Shown here: one piece after another, positions 8,734 to 20,182 of the stretch | How positions within the stretch are numbered: the first letter of the stretch is position 1 | Layout of the letters: each line of letters begins with the position of its first letter | Assembly: GCF_005887555.1 (NCBI RefSeq) | Contig: NZ_VCIA01000001.1 | Location: 1,860,001 to 1,924,000 of the forward strand | DNA from: Lentibacillus cibarius | GTDB lineage: Bacteria > Bacillota > Bacilli > Bacillales > Amphibacillaceae | Reading direction: 5' to 3' | DNA length: 64,000 nucleotides | Position numbers and translations under genes: made by a program | The notes under the pieces: model-generated | Databases searched by the model: none | What the model was told of the DNA's origin: nothing | The model's input: the letters and a program-made list of their open reading frames with translations, nothing else

Positions 8734-10143
8734 TTATAAAAACTTCCGGTGTACCTTCTCTCCATTATACGAAAAGACGACTCGCTTATCTTCCACAACA
8801 GTTTCTATATGGACAGCGCGGCCCCAGAGTTGATAAATATATGGCAAAACATTTTCCAAATAGTGCAGGTCAAGTTCGGTACCTTCATAGCCGTGCATTA
8901 AATACAATTCACCATTGCGCATATAATCGCCATTTTCGACGGTAATAAACGGGAAGCCACCGTTCTCCCTCATGGATACAAGCTGATCACGCACTTGTTC
9001 GTAATCTTTGTCGGTAATCGTATAATCGGAACCTTGTTTCTCAAATAAATACATATCTTCTTGATTTACCAAGTCTTTCGTTAAATAATTGCGGATAAAG
9101 GAAATATCTGATTCAATCTCCCGTACTTCAAAAATTTTCTCCCGCCCTGATCCAGGTACAACTCCAAGGTTCCGCATCTCCTCTGTCGGGTTGTTGTAGC
9201 GTCTTTCAATGTCTTCAAAAATTTTTATCCCAAGGTAGTACGGGTTGATCTGCTGTTTGGACGGCTGTACGACACTGGCGTTCAATGACGCGAACTCTAC
9301 CGCTTCATCAGAGGTCAGATCCATTTCCCGTAAAATCCGCTGATGCCAATAGGACGCCCAGCCTTCGTTCATAATTTTCGTCTCCAGCTGCGGCCAGAAG
9401 TAGTGCATCTCCTCCCGCATCATTGTCAATATATCCCGCTGCCAATCCTCGAGTTCACGACTATATTCCTCAATGAACAGCAATACGTCTTTTTCCGGTT
9501 TGGGTGGGAACTTTTCTTGACGTTTTACCGGTAGCCGCTTGTTTCTTTGCATCGTTTCATCCATTTCCCACAAATCATCATAAGGCGTTTTGGCGTTGGC
9601 TTGGACGGTAGGTTGCTCATCCGGTTCGTCGGGTACGTCTGGCCGGATAAGGGATGGGTCGATATGCTCCTGGATGGATAATACCGCATCCAGAAACTGC
9701 TCTACTTGCTCCTTGCCATGAATGAGCTCATAATTCTCTATCCGTTCGGCTGTTGCCGTCATACTCTCAACCATATCACGCCTCGTGTTAGCAAACCGAG
9801 CGTTATTTTTGAAAAAATCACTATGGGCAAGGACGTGTGCAATAATAAGCTTATTTTGGATAAGACTATTCGAATCGAGTAAAAAAGCATAGCAGGGATT
9901 GGAGTTAATGACCAATTCATAAATCTGACTTAATCCCAGGTCATAATGGGTTTTCATTTTATGAAACTGTTTACCGAAGCTCCAGTGGGAGAAACGGGTC
10001 GGCATCCCATAAGCTCCAAACGTATAAATGATATCAGCCGGACAAATTTCATACCGCATTGGGTAAAAATCCAGGCCGAACCCAGAGGCAATTTCCGTAA
10101 TTTCGTCAATCGTACGGTTCAGCAATCGTGTATCCGTCACCAT
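8734..10143 (-). CDS. spoVR: SpoVR family sporulation protein
   Basis: A 469-residue protein matching SpoVR over its whole length, including [20 protein letters not shown] near the N terminus, [12 protein letters not shown], and [13 protein letters not shown] in the middle. SpoVR contributes to spore cortex formation in B. subtilis; the biochemical function is unknown, but it co-occurs with PrkA and YhbH (E. coli YcgB, YeaG, YeaH). Start ATG 10143 has GGAGGG upstream; a longer in-frame extension lacks an SD. A SigE-like promoter lies just upstream. The trio is not contiguous here: gdhA and a small gene lie between spoVR and yhbH on the opposite strand. Confidence 0.95.
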   Translation of the reverse strand: MVTDTRLLNRTIDEITEIASGFGLDFYPMRYEICPADIIYTFGAYGMPTRFSHWSFGKQFHKMKTHYDLGLSQIYELVINSNPCYAFLLDSNSLIQNKLIIAHVLAHSDFFKNNARFANTRRDMVESMTATAERIENYELIHGKEQVEQFLDAVLSIQEHIDPSLIRPDVPDEPDEQPTVQANAKTPYDDLWEMDETMQRNKRLPVKRQEKFPPKPEKDVLLFIEEYSRELEDWQRDILTMMREEMHYFWPQLETKIMNEGWASYWHQRILREMDLTSDEAVEFASLNASVVQPSKQQINPYYLGIKIFEDIERRYNNPTEEMRNLGVVPGSGREKIFEVREIESDISFIRNYLTKDLVNQEDMYLFEKQGSDYTITDKDYEQVRDQLVSMRENGGFPFITVENGDYMRNGELYLMHGYEGTELDLHYLENVLPYIYQLWGRAVHIETVVEDKRVVFSYNGEKVHRKFL

Positions 10144-10167
10144 GATCCCTCCAAGTGTCCTTTTTAC

Positions 10168-10195
10168 AGTATATGACACAAAGGAGAAAATTTGA
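10168..10195 (-). promoter_or_regulatory. Candidate SigE promoter of spoVR
   Basis: On the minus strand TCAAATT (10195-10189) and CATATACT (10175-10168) are separated by 13 nt. They match the mother-cell SigE consensus (KMATATT, about 14 nt, CATACAMT) at 6/7 and 7/8 positions, and lie 25 nt before the start codon. SigE control of spoVR is known in B. subtilis. The rest of the 371-base gap up to gdhA is AT-rich, with no other feature recognised. Confidence 0.5.
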
Positions 10196-10418
10196 CCAAT
10201 CAATGTTCAGTAATTTACTGAAAATTTTTGTTCAACACATGCAATGGACTTGGATTAGCCTGTATACTGGGCCGCAATAGCGTTCATTTCTCTAATGAAA
10301 CGGTAAATAAATGCGCCATAAAACATTCATAGACGTCTATTATTTTAAAAAAATATATAAAAATTTTCATTATTATTGTTATAATTGGAATCTTATTATA
10401 CAATAGAGAATTATATAA

Positions 10419-11897
<1,479 letters not shown>

Positions 11898-12050
11898 ACA
11901 ATTCCCGTTTACTCGGACGATTAACCTTATGCGCCACTTACCGTACACGCACGTACATGTACACCTGCTGCATTCGAGTCAAATATTGCCACAGTCCCTT
12001 TCTGTATGATTGTCTCTAACAAGGTCAATCTATAGGTAGGAGGGATGATA

Positions 12051-12398
12051 ATGGGCTTCCAGTTCTTAACCATTGAGGAATTTAATGATTTATTGCAGCA
12101 ATGGAACGGGGAAACGATTAAAATTTCCAAGCATGAACTTAATGACCTCGACGAAACACTCATGACTCTACAAGAGATTTCCTACGACCGTAACACCAGA
12201 CGAATAGATGATTACGAACCTATGCACGCACTGCAGCTGAACGGCGCTGGAACGATGGAAACAGATATAGGCGAGCCCCAGACGCTTCCTTCATCATTAT
12301 ACGAAATCCCGTTGGAGGACAATTCCTTATACGAATTTGACGGCCATCAATTCTTAGTGAGCACTTCCCGCGGAGTATATAAAATTGAACGAGAGTGA
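12051..12398 (+). CDS. Small hypothetical protein
   Basis: Not recognised. A 115-residue acidic, soluble protein starting MGFQFLTIEEFNDLLQQW, with no signal peptide or membrane segment. ATG 12051 is chosen over ATG 12045 because AGGAGGG (12038-12044) would abut the latter but is 6 nt from the former. The very strong SD indicates a real gene. It lies between gdhA and the convergent yhbH and may be cotranscribed with gdhA, although 153 nt separate them. The C-terminal half (YEFDGHQFLVSTSRGVYKIERE) looks like a small beta-rich unit. Confidence 0.75.
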   Translation: MGFQFLTIEEFNDLLQQWNGETIKISKHELNDLDETLMTLQEISYDRNTRRIDDYEPMHALQLNGAGTMETDIGEPQTLPSSLYEIPLEDNSLYEFDGHQFLVSTSRGVYKIERE

Positions 12399-12491
12399 TC
12401 GCTATAGTTTCAACCGCAATAGCAAAACTAGGAGCAAGTAGTTAAATGCACAGGCCCCTCCCGCTTTAGCATTCATTCGCCATCACGTTTG

Positions 12492-12518
12492 AAAAAAGCC
12501 CCCGCACTTGCGGAGGCT
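12492..12518 (-). terminator. Intrinsic terminator of yhbH
   Basis: On the minus strand a GC-rich stem (AGCCTCCGC/GCGGGGGCT, loop AAGT, 12497-12518) is followed by six T. It begins within the yhbH stop codon. Confidence 0.85.
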
Positions 12519-13687
12519 CAAACGGTGGCTATTTCCTTTTGGAAAAATGTTTTTAAAGCATGATACACGTCCTGTTTTCCTTTCAAAATATGATGGCGGA
12601 ATTTCTGATTCTGGAATTCCTGATATGCACGCATCAGTGTGGACTGGCGATTGTACATATTCACCTCAGCATAACCGAACATGTTGCTTACGTCCATTAT
12701 CTCATTCACAAGTTTAATGCACTTAGGATTGTCGGATGTGATGTTTTCACCATCAGAAAAGTGAAATGGATAAATGTTATAGCGGTTGGGACTATATTCA
12801 TCTGAAATCAACTCTAACGCTTTCTCATAGGCGGATGAGCAAATAGTTCCACCACTTTCTCCTTTAGAAAAAAATGCTTCTTCTGAGACAACTTTTGCTT
12901 CCGTATGATGAGCAATAAAAGCAATATCAACATGTTCATAGTTAGTTCGTAAAAATCTCAGCATCCAAAAAAAGAAACTTCTAGCTAAATATTTCTCAAA
13001 ACTACCCATTGATGCACTTGTATCCATCATCGCCAGAATAACTGCTTTTGACTCGGGCTTTGTCACATCATTCCATGTTTTAAAACGGAGGTCATCATTA
13101 TAAATAGGGGTAATTTGTGTTTTTCCTTTCATGGAATTACGTTTCAACGCTGATAAAATGGTGCGTTTTTTATCAACATTTCCCATCAGTCCTTTTTTGC
13201 GAACATCATTGAACTCAATAGCTTCAGTCGTTATATCCGCTTCTTCCTTTTGCTGCAGATTTGGCAGTTCAAGCTCCTTGAAAAGTGCTTCTTCCAGTTC
13301 TGCCAAGGACACTTCAGCCTCATAATAGTCACTACCAGGCTGGTCACCAGCTTGCTTTCCTTGACCCGACCCAGCTTTTCCCTGGCTTTTGCCATTTGGA
13401 TCGCGAGCAATGACGTCGCCTACCTGACTGTCACCATCACCTTGGCCAACTCGCTTGGACTTATCATGATTATAGCGGATTTTATATTCATCAAGTGATC
13501 GGATGGGTACTTTAACGACATCACGGCCATTAGACATAATAATATTTTCTTCACTGATTAAGTCAGGCAGATTATTGCGGATGGCATCTTTGACTTTATC
13601 CATATGACGTTCCTGATCTTGATAGCCTTTGCGATGGAGGGACCAATCTTCCCGAGAAACGGTGTAACTCCTTTTGTCTTCGTCCAC
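12518..13687 (-). CDS. yhbH: YhbH family sporulation protein
   Basis: A 389-residue protein of the YhbH/YeaH (DUF444) family. The C-terminal half forms a von Willebrand A-like domain with [18 protein letters not shown] (MIDAS-like DxSxS) around residue 216, followed by [10 protein letters not shown]. Function is unknown, but in B. subtilis it is a SigE-controlled sporulation gene and is widely paired with the PrkA kinase. Start is GTG 13687 with an AAGGAGGG SD. It lies 137 nt downstream of prkA, from which it is separated by a terminator, so it probably has its own promoter (CATAAACT about 50 nt upstream resembles a SigE -10). Confidence 0.95.
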   Translation of the reverse strand: MDEDKRSYTVSREDWSLHRKGYQDQERHMDKVKDAIRNNLPDLISEENIIMSNGRDVVKVPIRSLDEYKIRYNHDKSKRVGQGDGDSQVGDVIARDPNGKSQGKAGSGQGKQAGDQPGSDYYEAEVSLAELEEALFKELELPNLQQKEEADITTEAIEFNDVRKKGLMGNVDKKRTILSALKRNSMKGKTQITPIYNDDLRFKTWNDVTKPESKAVILAMMDTSASMGSFEKYLARSFFFWMLRFLRTNYEHVDIAFIAHHTEAKVVSEEAFFSKGESGGTICSSAYEKALELISDEYSPNRYNIYPFHFSDGENITSDNPKCIKLVNEIMDVSNMFGYAEVNMYNRQSTLMRAYQEFQNQKFRHHILKGKQDVYHALKTFFQKEIATV

Positions 13688-13765
13688 GTTTTACCCTCCT
13701 TATCCTTTTATTTAGTTTATGCAGTGGCGGTCAAACAAGTTATTACGTTCTATTTGTAAATATTA

Positions 13766-13808
13766 TAGAAAAAATAACAAGGACTAAAGCGACATTAGTC
13801 TTGTTATT
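13766..13808 (-). terminator. Terminator between prkA and yhbH
   Basis: Inverted repeat AATAACAA.GACTAA/TTAGTC.TTGTTATT (13773-13808, one-base bulge), followed on the minus strand by a T-rich run. It ends the prkA transcript before yhbH. Confidence 0.75.
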
Positions 13809-13823
13809 CTTTCCATCTCGTAA

Positions 13824-15719
13824 TCACCGATTGAGCAGGCTACCGACATATCGCAATAAGTCATTGGCTGAGACAGAATTATAGCCATATTCATCAATCA
13901 GACGTGCGATTACTTCATTAATCTTTTTCAGCTGTGATTCATCCGGTGTCTGCGATGTAGTCGTAATTTTGACGACATCTTTGAGATCGGCAAACAATTT
14001 TTTCTGGATAGCTTCCCGCAATCGTTCATGGGAGCCATACTCAAAGCGCTTTCCTTTGCGCGCATAGGCAGAGATGCGGATCAAGATTTCCTCTCTGAAG
14101 GCTTTTTTCGCGTTTTCTGAAATACCAATCTGTTCTTCAATCGAGCGCATCAGTTTTTCATCCGGACTCATCTCTTCACCGGTTAGTGGATCAGGTAGCT
14201 TAGTCTTGTTACAGTAAGCTTCCACGTTGTCGAGATAGTTATCAAGCAAGGTTCTCGCTGATTCCTCATACGAATAGACAAATGCCTTCTGTACTTCTTT
14301 TTTAGCAATGTCGTCATATTCCCGACGTGCAACCGAGATATAGTTTAAATATTTCTCTTTATCCTCGTCAGTTATCGACGGATGCTGTTCCAGTCCTTCC
14401 TTTAAAGAACGCAGCACATCAAGCGCATTGATGGACGGAACATCTTTACGGATAATGGCAGAAGAAATTCGATTGATGACATAACGTGGATCAATGCCGT
14501 TCATTCCTTCATCCGGATATTCCTTTTTCAGTTCATCGACATCGACCTGGCTATACCCTTCGACATTGTCACCGTCATATAGGCGCATTTTTTTAACGAG
14601 GTCGACGCTTTGTTTTTTCGATTCCTCCAGCCTTGTCAAAATGGAGAAAATCGCCGCTACCCGAAGTGCGTGTGGGGCAATATGAACATGTGCCATATCA
14701 CTTTCACGAATCATTTTTTCATAAATTCGTTCTTCCTCGCTCACTTTCAAGTTATATGGAATTGGCATAACGATAATCCGTGACTGCAGTGCTTCATTTT
14801 TTTGGTTAGCAATAAATGAGCGGTACTCGGCCTCGTTTGTATGTGCCACAATCAACTCATCAGCACTGATTAATGCAAATCGACCTGCTTTGAAATTACC
14901 TTCCTGGGTCAGTGACAGCAAATGCCACAGAAATTTCTCATCACACTTCAGCATTTCTTGAAATTCCATCATTCCACGGTTGGCTTTGTTTAGTTCACCG
15001 TCAAAACGGTAGGCACGCGGATCAGATTCAGACCCGTATTCCGCAATCGTCGAAAAGTCAATGCTGCCTGTCAAATCGGCAATATCCTGTGACTTCGGGT
15101 CAGATGGGGTGAATGTACCGATGCCAACCCGGTTATCCTCCGAAAGAAAAATACGTTCCACCTTTACATCCTCAATACACCCACCATATTCTTTCTCAAG
15201 CCGCATCGCATTCAGCGGTGAAAGATGTCCCTCAATGCGGATGCCATATTCGTTATAAAAGTCCTCACGCAGATGCTGCGGAATGAGATGAAGCGGATCC
15301 TCATGCATCGGGCAGCCCTTGATAGCATACACCGCCCCTTCATCTGTCCGTGAATATTGTTCAAGCCCGCGCTTTAGCATGGTCACAATGGTTGACTTAC
15401 CGCCGCTGACCGGACCCATCAAAAGTAATATTCGTTTGCGTACATCAAGCCGTTTAGCTGCGGGATGAAAATATTCTTCCACAAGTCGTTCAATCGTGTC
15501 CTCTAATCCAAAAATCTCCTCCCCAAAAAAATTGTACATTTTCCGGCCATCCCGTTCCGTTAATCCCGAATTTTTAATCATATTGTAAACACGTGAATGG
15601 GCTGTCTGGGCAACTTCCGGATGCTCTTTCACGATTTCCAGATATTCTGCAAACGTACCTTCCCACTTTAACTGTTGTTCCTCTTCACGATGTTGCTTCA
15701 CCTTATTAAGAATATCCAT
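13824..15719 (-). CDS. prkA: PrkA serine/threonine protein kinase (AAA-type)
   Basis: A 631-residue protein of full family length. Near residue 105 the Walker A-like LLMGPVSGGKSTIVTML marks the AAA+ domain; the C-terminal ~250 residues form the PrkA domain. PrkA is implicated in SigK expression and sporulation in B. subtilis, and its relatives (YeaG) in stress responses; an ATPase/protease activity has also been proposed for B. subtilis PrkA. ATG 15719 has TGGAGGAA 6 nt upstream. It is the first gene of the prkA-yhbH-spoVR set. Confidence 0.97.
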   Translation of the reverse strand: MDILNKVKQHREEEQQLKWEGTFAEYLEIVKEHPEVAQTAHSRVYNMIKNSGLTERDGRKMYNFFGEEIFGLEDTIERLVEEYFHPAAKRLDVRKRILLLMGPVSGGKSTIVTMLKRGLEQYSRTDEGAVYAIKGCPMHEDPLHLIPQHLREDFYNEYGIRIEGHLSPLNAMRLEKEYGGCIEDVKVERIFLSEDNRVGIGTFTPSDPKSQDIADLTGSIDFSTIAEYGSESDPRAYRFDGELNKANRGMMEFQEMLKCDEKFLWHLLSLTQEGNFKAGRFALISADELIVAHTNEAEYRSFIANQKNEALQSRIIVMPIPYNLKVSEEERIYEKMIRESDMAHVHIAPHALRVAAIFSILTRLEESKKQSVDLVKKMRLYDGDNVEGYSQVDVDELKKEYPDEGMNGIDPRYVINRISSAIIRKDVPSINALDVLRSLKEGLEQHPSITDEDKEKYLNYISVARREYDDIAKKEVQKAFVYSYEESARTLLDNYLDNVEAYCNKTKLPDPLTGEEMSPDEKLMRSIEEQIGISENAKKAFREEILIRISAYARKGKRFEYGSHERLREAIQKKLFADLKDVVKITTTSQTPDESQLKKINEVIARLIDEYGYNSVSANDLLRYVGSLLNR

Positions 15720-15863
15720 GTCATTCCTCCATCCAGGAATCGATTTCTATATCCTATGCAAGCATTGTGATGAAAATGCTCATTCACGATGAATCAAACT
15801 TGCCAAGACAGATTTTTAACTCCATATATATGGCTCTAAAACAGAGCTAATCCCCTATTCCAT

Positions 15864-15909
15864 AAAGAGCCCATTGCACCGAAAATGTATTTCGTGCAAT
15901 GGGCTCTTT
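15864..15909. terminator. Strong terminator downstream of the ornithine-cyclodeaminase-like gene
   Basis: A perfect 16-bp stem (arms 15864-15879 and 15894-15909) with a 14-nt loop, ending in A/T runs on both strands. It ends the MHS transporter/ocd transcript on the minus strand and insulates prkA. Confidence 0.85.
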
Positions 15910-15993
15910 AAAGTATGTTACAGATGGTGACACCGCACTCGTTTCACTCACGTATTAACAGGATATAAATACTTCACTGAATGCAGTTTTACG

Positions 15994-16974
15994 TTATATG
16001 GATGCGTGTTGACCGAGATCAAGTTCTTTGGCTTTTCTATAAACACCGGTGGCAACTGCATGATCAAAATAGGCACTTCCGACTGATTTAAAGAAAGTAA
16101 TCTCCTTTTCATTTTCCCGTTTCAGCGTATCACCGTCTACTTCATACAATTCTGCATAAACGTCGGAAAAACTCCAATTACTTTCTTCCGCTGCATGAAT
16201 CAGTTCACCGGCCTCTTCTTTCACACCATGTAAATCGTCCACAATAATCTTGTTTGCTTTTTGGATTGTCTGTAAATCAACTTCCCGCATCGTTGGCAAA
16301 AAGGACCCGACACCATTAATATGTGTCCCCTGTTTCAATAAAGTACCGTCAAACACGGGTTTGTTCGATCTCGTTGCACAATTGATAATATCCGATGACT
16401 CCAGCACACTGTCCACATGATCGACGACATCAATGGTACAGGTGACACCGAACTCGATTAACTTATCCCTGAACTGTTGCGCCTTGTTCACAGTTCGGTT
16501 GAATAGAATAATCGTATGAATGTCCCTTGCTTCCAAAACACCAAGCACCTGCTCAAATGCCATAGCTCCTGTGCCAATAACACCGAGCACCCTTGCATCC
16601 GTTCTGGAAAAGCTTTCTGTAGCCACTGCGCTTAATGCACCGGTTCGAAGCCGCGTTAGGTAGGAGGCGTTCATCACGCATACGTGCTCTCCCGTATGCG
16701 CATCACTCAGCACCAGCACTCCTTGTGTTGTTGGCTTCCCTTCTTTCGGATTTTCTGGAAATATGCTCACTACTTTAACCGAAGCAATCTCTTGTTCCAA
16801 ATCAGCACTTGGCATATACAGACCTGATCCATTAACAGCCGGATAATTCATGACCGTACGCTCCGGACTGCGGACATAGCCGTCCCGTTTCGCTCCAAGT
16901 CCTTTTTTCAAATCGGCAATACCATCCTTCATCGAATAATTTTCCATAATCTCTTTCTCCGATAAAATAAGCAT
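15994..16974 (-). CDS. Ornithine cyclodeaminase / mu-crystallin family oxidoreductase
   Basis: A 326-residue NAD(P)-dependent enzyme with the family N-terminal substrate domain (LYMPSADLE, TTQGVLVLSDAHTGE, RTGALSAVAT) and a Rossmann motif GVIGTGAMAFEQVLG at about residue 128. Members include ornithine cyclodeaminase, alanine dehydrogenase, ketimine reductases and ectoine-utilisation EutC, so the substrate cannot be fixed. AAGGAGAG precedes ATG 16974. It lies 42 nt downstream of an MHS-family transporter on the same strand, suggesting the two take up and convert the same amino- or imino-acid-like compound. Confidence 0.88.
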   Translation of the reverse strand: MLILSEKEIMENYSMKDGIADLKKGLGAKRDGYVRSPERTVMNYPAVNGSGLYMPSADLEQEIASVKVVSIFPENPKEGKPTTQGVLVLSDAHTGEHVCVMNASYLTRLRTGALSAVATESFSRTDARVLGVIGTGAMAFEQVLGVLEARDIHTIILFNRTVNKAQQFRDKLIEFGVTCTIDVVDHVDSVLESSDIINCATRSNKPVFDGTLLKQGTHINGVGSFLPTMREVDLQTIQKANKIIVDDLHGVKEEAGELIHAAEESNWSFSDVYAELYEVDGDTLKRENEKEITFFKSVGSAYFDHAVATGVYRKAKELDLGQHASI

Positions 16975-17016
16975 GTATGGCTCTCCTTCCTAAATGCAGT
17001 TCCGGTGATTTGTAAT

Positions 17017-18321
17017 TTATTTTGTCTCCAACGTTGCTGCTGTTTCATCCTGATCCAATTCCTGATGACGTTTATCTTTAACCGTCCAAATAGCGACAAG
17101 GGAAACAACCGCTGTGAAAATAATATAAACAGCAACAGGAATATACGAATTATTAAATTGAATCAATAAAGCCGTTGCTACTAAGGGCGCTGTTCCTCCT
17201 GCTGCAGCAGCACCGATTTGATAGCCTAGTGAAATGCCCGTGTAGCGCACATTTGCACTGAAAATCTCCGAAAACATCGTACCCAGAACGGAGGTAATCG
17301 GCGCCCAAATGATACCCAAGCCTATAATCGTTGCAATGAACAGAAGCACGACCGACTCCTGATGAATAAGCCAGAAATACGGAAAGGCATACAAAATCAT
17401 TAAGATCGTGCCGCTGACATACAGCTTTTTCCGTCCAATTTTGTCAGACAAACTTCCCATCACCGGCATCAGAATCGTTGTCACAATCGTCCCCACAGTC
17501 ACCGCATTAAGCGTTGATGTTTCAGTAAAGGATAAATTTTGCGTTCCATACGAAACGATAAATGTACCAAATATGTAGAATGGTGCTGTCTCAACAACTT
17601 TTGCACCTGTTGCTATCAATACTTCGCGCCAATGGTATTTTAATGTTTGGGCAATAGGAAGCTTTGGAATATTACCCTTCTGCCGCGTCTTCTGAAAAGA
17701 CGGGGTTTCTTCAATACCCTTACGAATCCATAACCCAAAAATCACCAATAATGAACTTAATAGAAATGGAATACGCCAACCCCATACCACAAACGCATCA
17801 TCTGACAGGAGCGTCATCGCTGAAAGAGCGATGGTTCCCATTAACATGCCAATTGTGACACCCATCTGCGGAACGCTTCCGAACAACCCTCGCTTTTCCT
17901 TGGGAGCATACTCGACTGCCAGTAATAGGGCACCCCCCCATTCACCGCCGAGTCCTAAACCTTGAACAAGCCGTAAGAGAATTAGTAGTACCGGCGCCCA
18001 AATACCAATCATTTCATACGTCGGCAAAACACCCATTAAAAATGTTGACAGTCCCATCAGGCTCAACGTTAGGACAAGTGTACGTTTCCTGCCAATTTTA
18101 TCCCCAATATGACTAAAAATAATACCGCCCAGCGGCCTGATAAAGAATGCTAGTGAAAATGTCGCAAATGCATACAACGTTCCAAAAGCAGGGTCTTCCG
18201 TAACAAAAAACAATTGATTAAAAATAAGCGCCGCTACAGTGCCATATAGGAAATAATCGAACCATTCAACCGCACTTCCGACAACACTTGCGATTAATAT
18301 TTTTCGGAACCCTTTTTCCAT
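17017..18321 (-). CDS. MFS transporter, metabolite:H+ symporter (MHS) family
   Basis: A 434-residue, 12-TM major facilitator of the MHS group (ProP, ShiA, KgtP relatives). Visible signatures are VGSAVEWFDYFLYGTVAAL at the N terminus, GDKIGRKRTL after TM2, QGLGLGGEWGGALLL in TM4, GIEETPSFQ before the central loop and GSLSDKIGRKKLY after TM8. MHS transporters import small organic acids or compatible solutes with protons. It is the promoter-proximal gene of a two-gene minus-strand unit with the ornithine-cyclodeaminase-like enzyme and is divergent from the ThDP enzyme gene. Confidence 0.92.
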   Translation of the reverse strand: MEKGFRKILIASVVGSAVEWFDYFLYGTVAALIFNQLFFVTEDPAFGTLYAFATFSLAFFIRPLGGIIFSHIGDKIGRKRTLVLTLSLMGLSTFLMGVLPTYEMIGIWAPVLLILLRLVQGLGLGGEWGGALLLAVEYAPKEKRGLFGSVPQMGVTIGMLMGTIALSAMTLLSDDAFVVWGWRIPFLLSSLLVIFGLWIRKGIEETPSFQKTRQKGNIPKLPIAQTLKYHWREVLIATGAKVVETAPFYIFGTFIVSYGTQNLSFTETSTLNAVTVGTIVTTILMPVMGSLSDKIGRKKLYVSGTILMILYAFPYFWLIHQESVVLLFIATIIGLGIIWAPITSVLGTMFSEIFSANVRYTGISLGYQIGAAAAGGTAPLVATALLIQFNNSYIPVAVYIIFTAVVSLVAIWTVKDKRHQELDQDETAATLETK

Positions 18322-18528
18322 TAGTTGCTGCCTCCTTACTGCCTATTGATAGAAATGAATGAATTTTCAAATAGTAATGTAACAATAATAGATTTTTTCA
18401 AATATTTCAACCCATTTCAAAGTATTTTTGTACTTTTCTTTTTCCTCATAATTATGCAGGTTTTAAGGAAAGCTATAATGGAAAACGACAGACCTATTTT
18501 CTAACTTATATAAAAAAGGATGGATAGC

Positions 18529-20160
18529 ATGAAAGTTGCCGAATTGTTCGTTAAGTGTCTGGAACAAGAAGGTGTCCAATATGTTTTTGGCGTTCCAGGC
18601 GAAGAAAATATCGATCTGATGGATGCATTTAAAGATTCAGCGATTGACTTTATTGTGACCCGCCATGAAACAAGTGCCGCATTTATGGCTGGTACATATG
18701 GCAGATTGACTGGCAAGCCAGGTGTCTGTCTCGCCACACTGGGACCGGGTGCTACCAATCTGATGACAGGTGTAGCTAACGCCAATATGGATCACGCACC
18801 ACTCGTTGCTATTACCGGGCAAGCAGGATTAGACCGGCAGCACAAAATATCGCATCAATATTATGACTTGATCAACATGTATGAACCCGTTACCAAATGG
18901 AACGCTCAGATCAAATCGGCTTCGATCACCCCGGAAGTGGTCCGCAAAGCGTTCCAGGTTGCCGGACAGGAGAAATGGGGAGCAACCCATATCGATTTAC
19001 CAGAGGACATTGCTAGCATGGAAGTTGACGGTGAACCGCTTCAACCGGCTGACAGGCCACACACAGAAGCAAGGGAAGAGATTATTACCCAAGCTGCCGA
19101 TATGATCAAAGAAGCCAAGCATCCGCTCATCCTTGCCGGTAATGGCATTGCCAGACAACAGGCAACAGAAGAGATGCGTGCACTTACCGAAAAAAGCCAA
19201 ATATCTGTTGTCCACTCCTTTATGGGTAAAGGTGCAGTGCCATGGACAGACGATCTCAGTCTCCTAACGGCTGGAATAGGTGGGAAAGACTACATTACAT
19301 GCGGTTTTGACACCTCTGATTTAATTATAACCGTCGGATTTGATATGGCTGAATACCCGCCAAAAAACTGGAATCCTGAAGGCTCAACGCAAATTATTCA
19401 TGTTGACACCGACGAGGCAGAAACAGATGAACATTATCCGGTCGCTTTAAGCGTACTCGGTGACTTGAAAGCCAACCTGAAACAGTTAACCAAAGCAGTT
19501 GAAACACGGGAACCGGACAAAAGTTGGGCAACCAATGTCCGCCAGCAAGTCATCGATGAGTACCAATCGTTTCAAGCAGATGACCGTTTTCCAATGAAGC
19601 CGCAAAAAATTATAGCTGATTTGCGCGCTGTTCTCGGTAAAAATGACATTGCCATATCGGATGTCGGTGCTCATAAAATGTGGATGGCTCGTATGTACCA
19701 TTGTTATGAACCAAATACGTGTCTTATTTCTAACGGGCTTGCTTCTATGGGGGTTGCTGTTCCTAGTGCGATTGCAGCTAAAATGGCCAACCCTGACCGC
19801 AATGTTGTTGCCGTCTGTGGTGATGGATCTTTTCAGATGACCGGTGCTGAACTGGAAACAGCGAAACGGTTGGAGCTGCCAATTATCGTGCTAATGTGGC
19901 GGGATAACGGCTATGGCTTAATTGAATGGCACCAGATGAAAAAATTTGACCGCGCATCCTACATCAAGTTCGGCAATCCAGATTTCAAGCAGCTGGCCAC
20001 ATCTTACGGTTTTGAAGCCATGAGTATTGAGACAGCTGAGGATCTGAAGCCGGCCTTGGAAAAAGCTACTACCATGAACAAACCAGTCTTTATCGATTGT
20101 CCAGTCGACTACAAGGAAAACATGAAACTGACCGAAAAACTCGGCGATATCATTTGCTAG
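18529..20160 (+). CDS. Thiamine-diphosphate enzyme, acetolactate synthase large-subunit-like
   Basis: A 543-residue ThDP enzyme. RHETSAAFMA (~residues 46-55) carries the catalytic glutamate of the Pyr domain, and CGDGSFQMTG...RDNGYG near residues 425-460 is the ThDP/Mg binding GDG...N motif. Sequence resembles acetolactate synthases (pyruvate to 2-acetolactate), but the N-terminal VFGVPGEENIDL differs from catabolic AlsS and the gene lacks a regulatory subunit or alsD beside it. ATG 18529 is preferred to 18520 because the AAAAAGGA SD abuts the latter. An aldehyde dehydrogenase gene follows after 22 nt, so the pair may process a 2-oxo acid and resulting aldehyde. A TATAAT occurs at 18474-18479 without a clear -35. 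Confidence 0.85.
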   Translation: MKVAELFVKCLEQEGVQYVFGVPGEENIDLMDAFKDSAIDFIVTRHETSAAFMAGTYGRLTGKPGVCLATLGPGATNLMTGVANANMDHAPLVAITGQAGLDRQHKISHQYYDLINMYEPVTKWNAQIKSASITPEVVRKAFQVAGQEKWGATHIDLPEDIASMEVDGEPLQPADRPHTEAREEIITQAADMIKEAKHPLILAGNGIARQQATEEMRALTEKSQISVVHSFMGKGAVPWTDDLSLLTAGIGGKDYITCGFDTSDLIITVGFDMAEYPPKNWNPEGSTQIIHVDTDEAETDEHYPVALSVLGDLKANLKQLTKAVETREPDKSWATNVRQQVIDEYQSFQADDRFPMKPQKIIADLRAVLGKNDIAISDVGAHKMWMARMYHCYEPNTCLISNGLASMGVAVPSAIAAKMANPDRNVVAVCGDGSFQMTGAELETAKRLELPIIVLMWRDNGYGLIEWHQMKKFDRASYIKFGNPDFKQLATSYGFEAMSIETAEDLKPALEKATTMNKPVFIDCPVDYKENMKLTEKLGDIIC

Positions 20161-20182
20161 TATGCAGAAAGGATGATAAAAC

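Noticed and set aside
18322..18528. SigA promoter for the ThDP enzyme gene
   Set aside because: A TATAAT at 18474 is present but no acceptable -35 at 16-18 nt spacing, so it is not listed as a feature.
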